Source: Akkermansia sp.
GTDB lineage: Bacteria > Verrucomicrobiota > Verrucomicrobiia > Verrucomicrobiales > Akkermansiaceae
Direction of reading: 5' to 3'
DNA: 64,000 nucleotides
NCBI GenBank assembly: GCA_017517805.1
Contig: JAFWYD010000008.1
Location: forward strand, 62,001 to 126,000
Both the position numbers and the translations under genes were made by a program. The notes beneath the pieces are model-generated. The model was given only the letters and a program-made list of their open reading frames with translations, made no database searches and was not told the DNA's origin. Positions 62,441 through 64,000 of this stretch are shown piece after piece (position 1 is the stretch's first letter; every line of letters starts with the position of its first letter).

Positions 62441-64000
62441 TTACTTTCCCTGAATCTGCTGTTTTACCTGTTGAATGAGGACCTCGCCAATCATAGCGGA
62501 GCCAGCAGGCGTGATGTGGTTGTTGTCTCTGAACAATATGACACCATTCTCAATTGCTCTGGCTTCCCCGTTCTTGAAGAAGAGGGGGGAGGGGTTGATG
62601 AGTTTGCACAACCCCTCGGCCTCCAATGTTCGCAAAATGCCGAGAGCCTTTTCGTAACGCTCCAGATATTCTGGCTCTGTGCACACGAATGCGGGGGTAT
62701 CATTGACCGCCTGGGTGCGTTTCAGATAGCGCGCGTAGGTCAGGATATTATCGTTCTGGAATGCTGGCAATGGCTCTATCAGGAAGACTGTCTTTCCAGC
62801 GGCCTTCACCAGCTGAAGGAATTCCCTGAGCTGGGGAATGTGGGACTCCATGCCCTTGTTTTCTACTGCCTGGTGATTCCAGTCGGTCGGCATGCGATCC
62901 CCACGGGCCCAATGATGGCCGACTATGACAACTTTGAGCTCGGGGTGGGCTTCCAGCCAGCGAAGGAAGGCTTCACCTTTTTCCCGGTTGAAGAAGTAGC
63001 TGGGGTCATTGGGGAAGCTCACGTGGCGGTTCCAGTAGGGAATCATGATGGTAGTGAGCTGAACACCCGAGATGCCGGATTTCCAGGCGTGCAGGTCCAG
63101 ACCAGACATCAGGTGCTGCCCATGCGAGTCTCCGATGACGACAAACTGCGGGCTGAGTTCCTGGTTGCCCAGGGCCATGAGTTCAATGGAGTTGTTGAGG
63201 GCGGCCTGGTTGTAGGCAAAGCGCTGCCATCCTGCATTGGTCTTGATGGCTGCTTTATCAAATGCTCTCCAGATATCTGAATCAGGGCGGCAGCTCTTCA
63301 GGTCGCCGTTGTATGAGGGCAGGGCTACGGCGTTTGCCTCAGCATTCCAGTATGCGCGCAATCCCTTTGTTTTGTGGATGGCCTGGCTCATGCCCCATGC
63401 ACTTACGCAGAGCACGATGCATACCCAGGGTTTCAGTTTTCTGGTTTCCACGCCATACCAGAAGACCCAGGCCACCAGGAAGCTGACTCCCAGTATCAGG
63501 AGTGATGCTTCCCATCCCGGTGCCTGGAAGGTGGCTCCCTTGTAGGCTACCAGCAGTGGCATGTGCACCAGGTACAAGGAAAATGATATGGCCCCGATAC
63601 CCCTCATGAGCGGGTTGTCCAGCAACTTGACCGCAGGGCTGCCTGGCAGGTAGCGGATAATCAGGATAGTGCCCAGCACCACGACCGGGGTCAGATGGGC
63701 AGCGCGTTCATCGTGCAGAATGGAGGGTATCAGCACCATGAGGAGCCCCGCAATACCCAGGATGCATTCGCGCCAGCGTTTGCTGCCTGGTGCGGGAAGC
63801 AGGAGGATAAGGCCACCTGCCAGCAGGGTCCAGAGCCGGGGGAAGGTTGAGTAGTAGGAGACATCCGGGCTCTCTAGTGAGCAGCCGCAGGCATTGAGCA
63901 ACAGGCAGATGCCGGGTGCCGTGCTGGTGAAAAACGAGGCCAGCCCCACCCCCCACAGCAGCACATGGGCCAGTTTCCTGGAGACGCGGCTGCAGCACAG
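62441..64000 (-). CDS. OafA-type membrane O-acyltransferase with SGNH domain (cut by window edge)
   Basis: Open to the right window edge, so the N-terminus is missing; at least 519 residues are visible. The first 190 visible residues are membrane helices of the acyltransferase-3 type, ending with SFSLYLVHMPLLVAYKG and an ETRKLKPW boundary. The C-terminal part (about 250 residues) is an SGNH-hydrolase-like domain with VVIGDSHGQHLMSGL (block I Ser) and NNHITPAGS (block V Asp/His). Such proteins acetylate LPS O-antigen or other surface sugars. It lies just upstream of, and in the same direction as, the GT operon, so they may modify one glycan. Confidence 0.88.
   Translation of the reverse strand: MCCSRVSRKLAHVLLWGVGLASFFTSTAPGICLLLNACGCSLESPDVSYYSTFPRLWTLLAGGLILLLPAPGSKRWRECILGIAGLLMVLIPSILHDERAAHLTPVVVLGTILIIRYLPGSPAVKLLDNPLMRGIGAISFSLYLVHMPLLVAYKGATFQAPGWEASLLILGVSFLVAWVFWYGVETRKLKPWVCIVLCVSAWGMSQAIHKTKGLRAYWNAEANAVALPSYNGDLKSCRPDSDIWRAFDKAAIKTNAGWQRFAYNQAALNNSIELMALGNQELSPQFVVIGDSHGQHLMSGLDLHAWKSGISGVQLTTIMIPYWNRHVSFPNDPSYFFNREKGEAFLRWLEAHPELKVVIVGHHWARGDRMPTDWNHQAVENKGMESHIPQLREFLQLVKAAGKTVFLIEPLPAFQNDNILTYARYLKRTQAVNDTPAFVCTEPEYLERYEKALGILRTLEAEGLCKLINPSPLFFKNGEARAIENGVILFRDNNHITPAGSAMIGEVLIQQVKQQIQGK

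Overview
The window reads as chromosomal DNA from a Gram-negative bacterium of medium-high GC content. It encodes LPS biosynthesis (lpxA), an outer-membrane beta-barrel, capsule/exopolysaccharide export proteins and several lipoproteins. The protein flavour and gene clusters (nrnA-truB-ribF, gatC-gatA-thiD, NfeD-flotillin, a SecA with a large insertion) fit a member of the Verrucomicrobiota, perhaps an Akkermansia-like gut organism. That placement is an inference from family resemblance; no rRNA gene is present to settle it. I see no transposase, integrase, phage gene or CRISPR array.

Layout. 1-6 kb: partial leuB, an ApaG-domain protein, a secreted protein, a membrane glycosyltransferase, an L,D-transpeptidase and purD. 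6-12.5 kb: an M42 peptidase, a divergent pair of paralogous poly-glycine lipoproteins, ychF, a tRNA-dihydrouridine synthase and two tandem L,D-transpeptidases. 12.5-20.7 kb: a second M42 peptidase with an acyltransferase-like membrane protein, nrnA-truB-ribF, and an opposing operon of two small membrane proteins with gatC, gatA and thiD. 20.8-21.05 kb: two divergent tRNA-Gly genes. 21-29.4 kb: an exopolysaccharide locus (outer-membrane barrel, BY-kinase/co-polymerase, SLBB export protein), a GT28-like glycosyltransferase, coaX, acpP and a LysM protein with a catalytically dead-looking YkuD-like region. 29.5-37 kb: ilvB, an AT-rich O-antigen ligase/polymerase, rpsO, NfeD plus flotillin, and a HAD protein. 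37-49 kb: lepA, rho, a YebC-family regulator, tRNA-Pro, a large membrane-anchored scaffold-like protein, map, lpxA, a HAD phosphatase and a PerM-type permease. 49-57 kb: secA, an ArgA-like synthase and an Aas-like MFS-PlsC fusion. 57-64 kb: mutS, then a surface-glycan cluster with GT6, GT2 and rhamnan-synthesis-F-type proteins and an OafA-like acyltransferase cut by the window edge.

The most striking regulatory pattern is a recurring promoter of the form TTGnnn, 16-18 bp, TAnnnT whose -10 box ends only 6-11 bases before the start codon. It precedes purD, ychF, dus, an M42 peptidase, nrnA, NfeD, a HAD gene, lepA, map, lpxA and the PerM gene. These mRNAs should be leaderless or nearly so. In ychF, dus and map the -10 box overlaps the first in-frame ATG, which forces use of the next ATG. 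The most interesting protein is a GT6-family enzyme (the ABO/alpha-galactosyltransferase family) carrying NST where relatives carry DxD or NxN, with a proline-rich linker and a C-terminal membrane anchor. Other notable items are an Aas-like fusion with an eroded third domain, an ArgA with a degenerate kinase domain, a group of L,D-transpeptidases, and the divergent poly-glycine lipoproteins that share a 17-base leader element.
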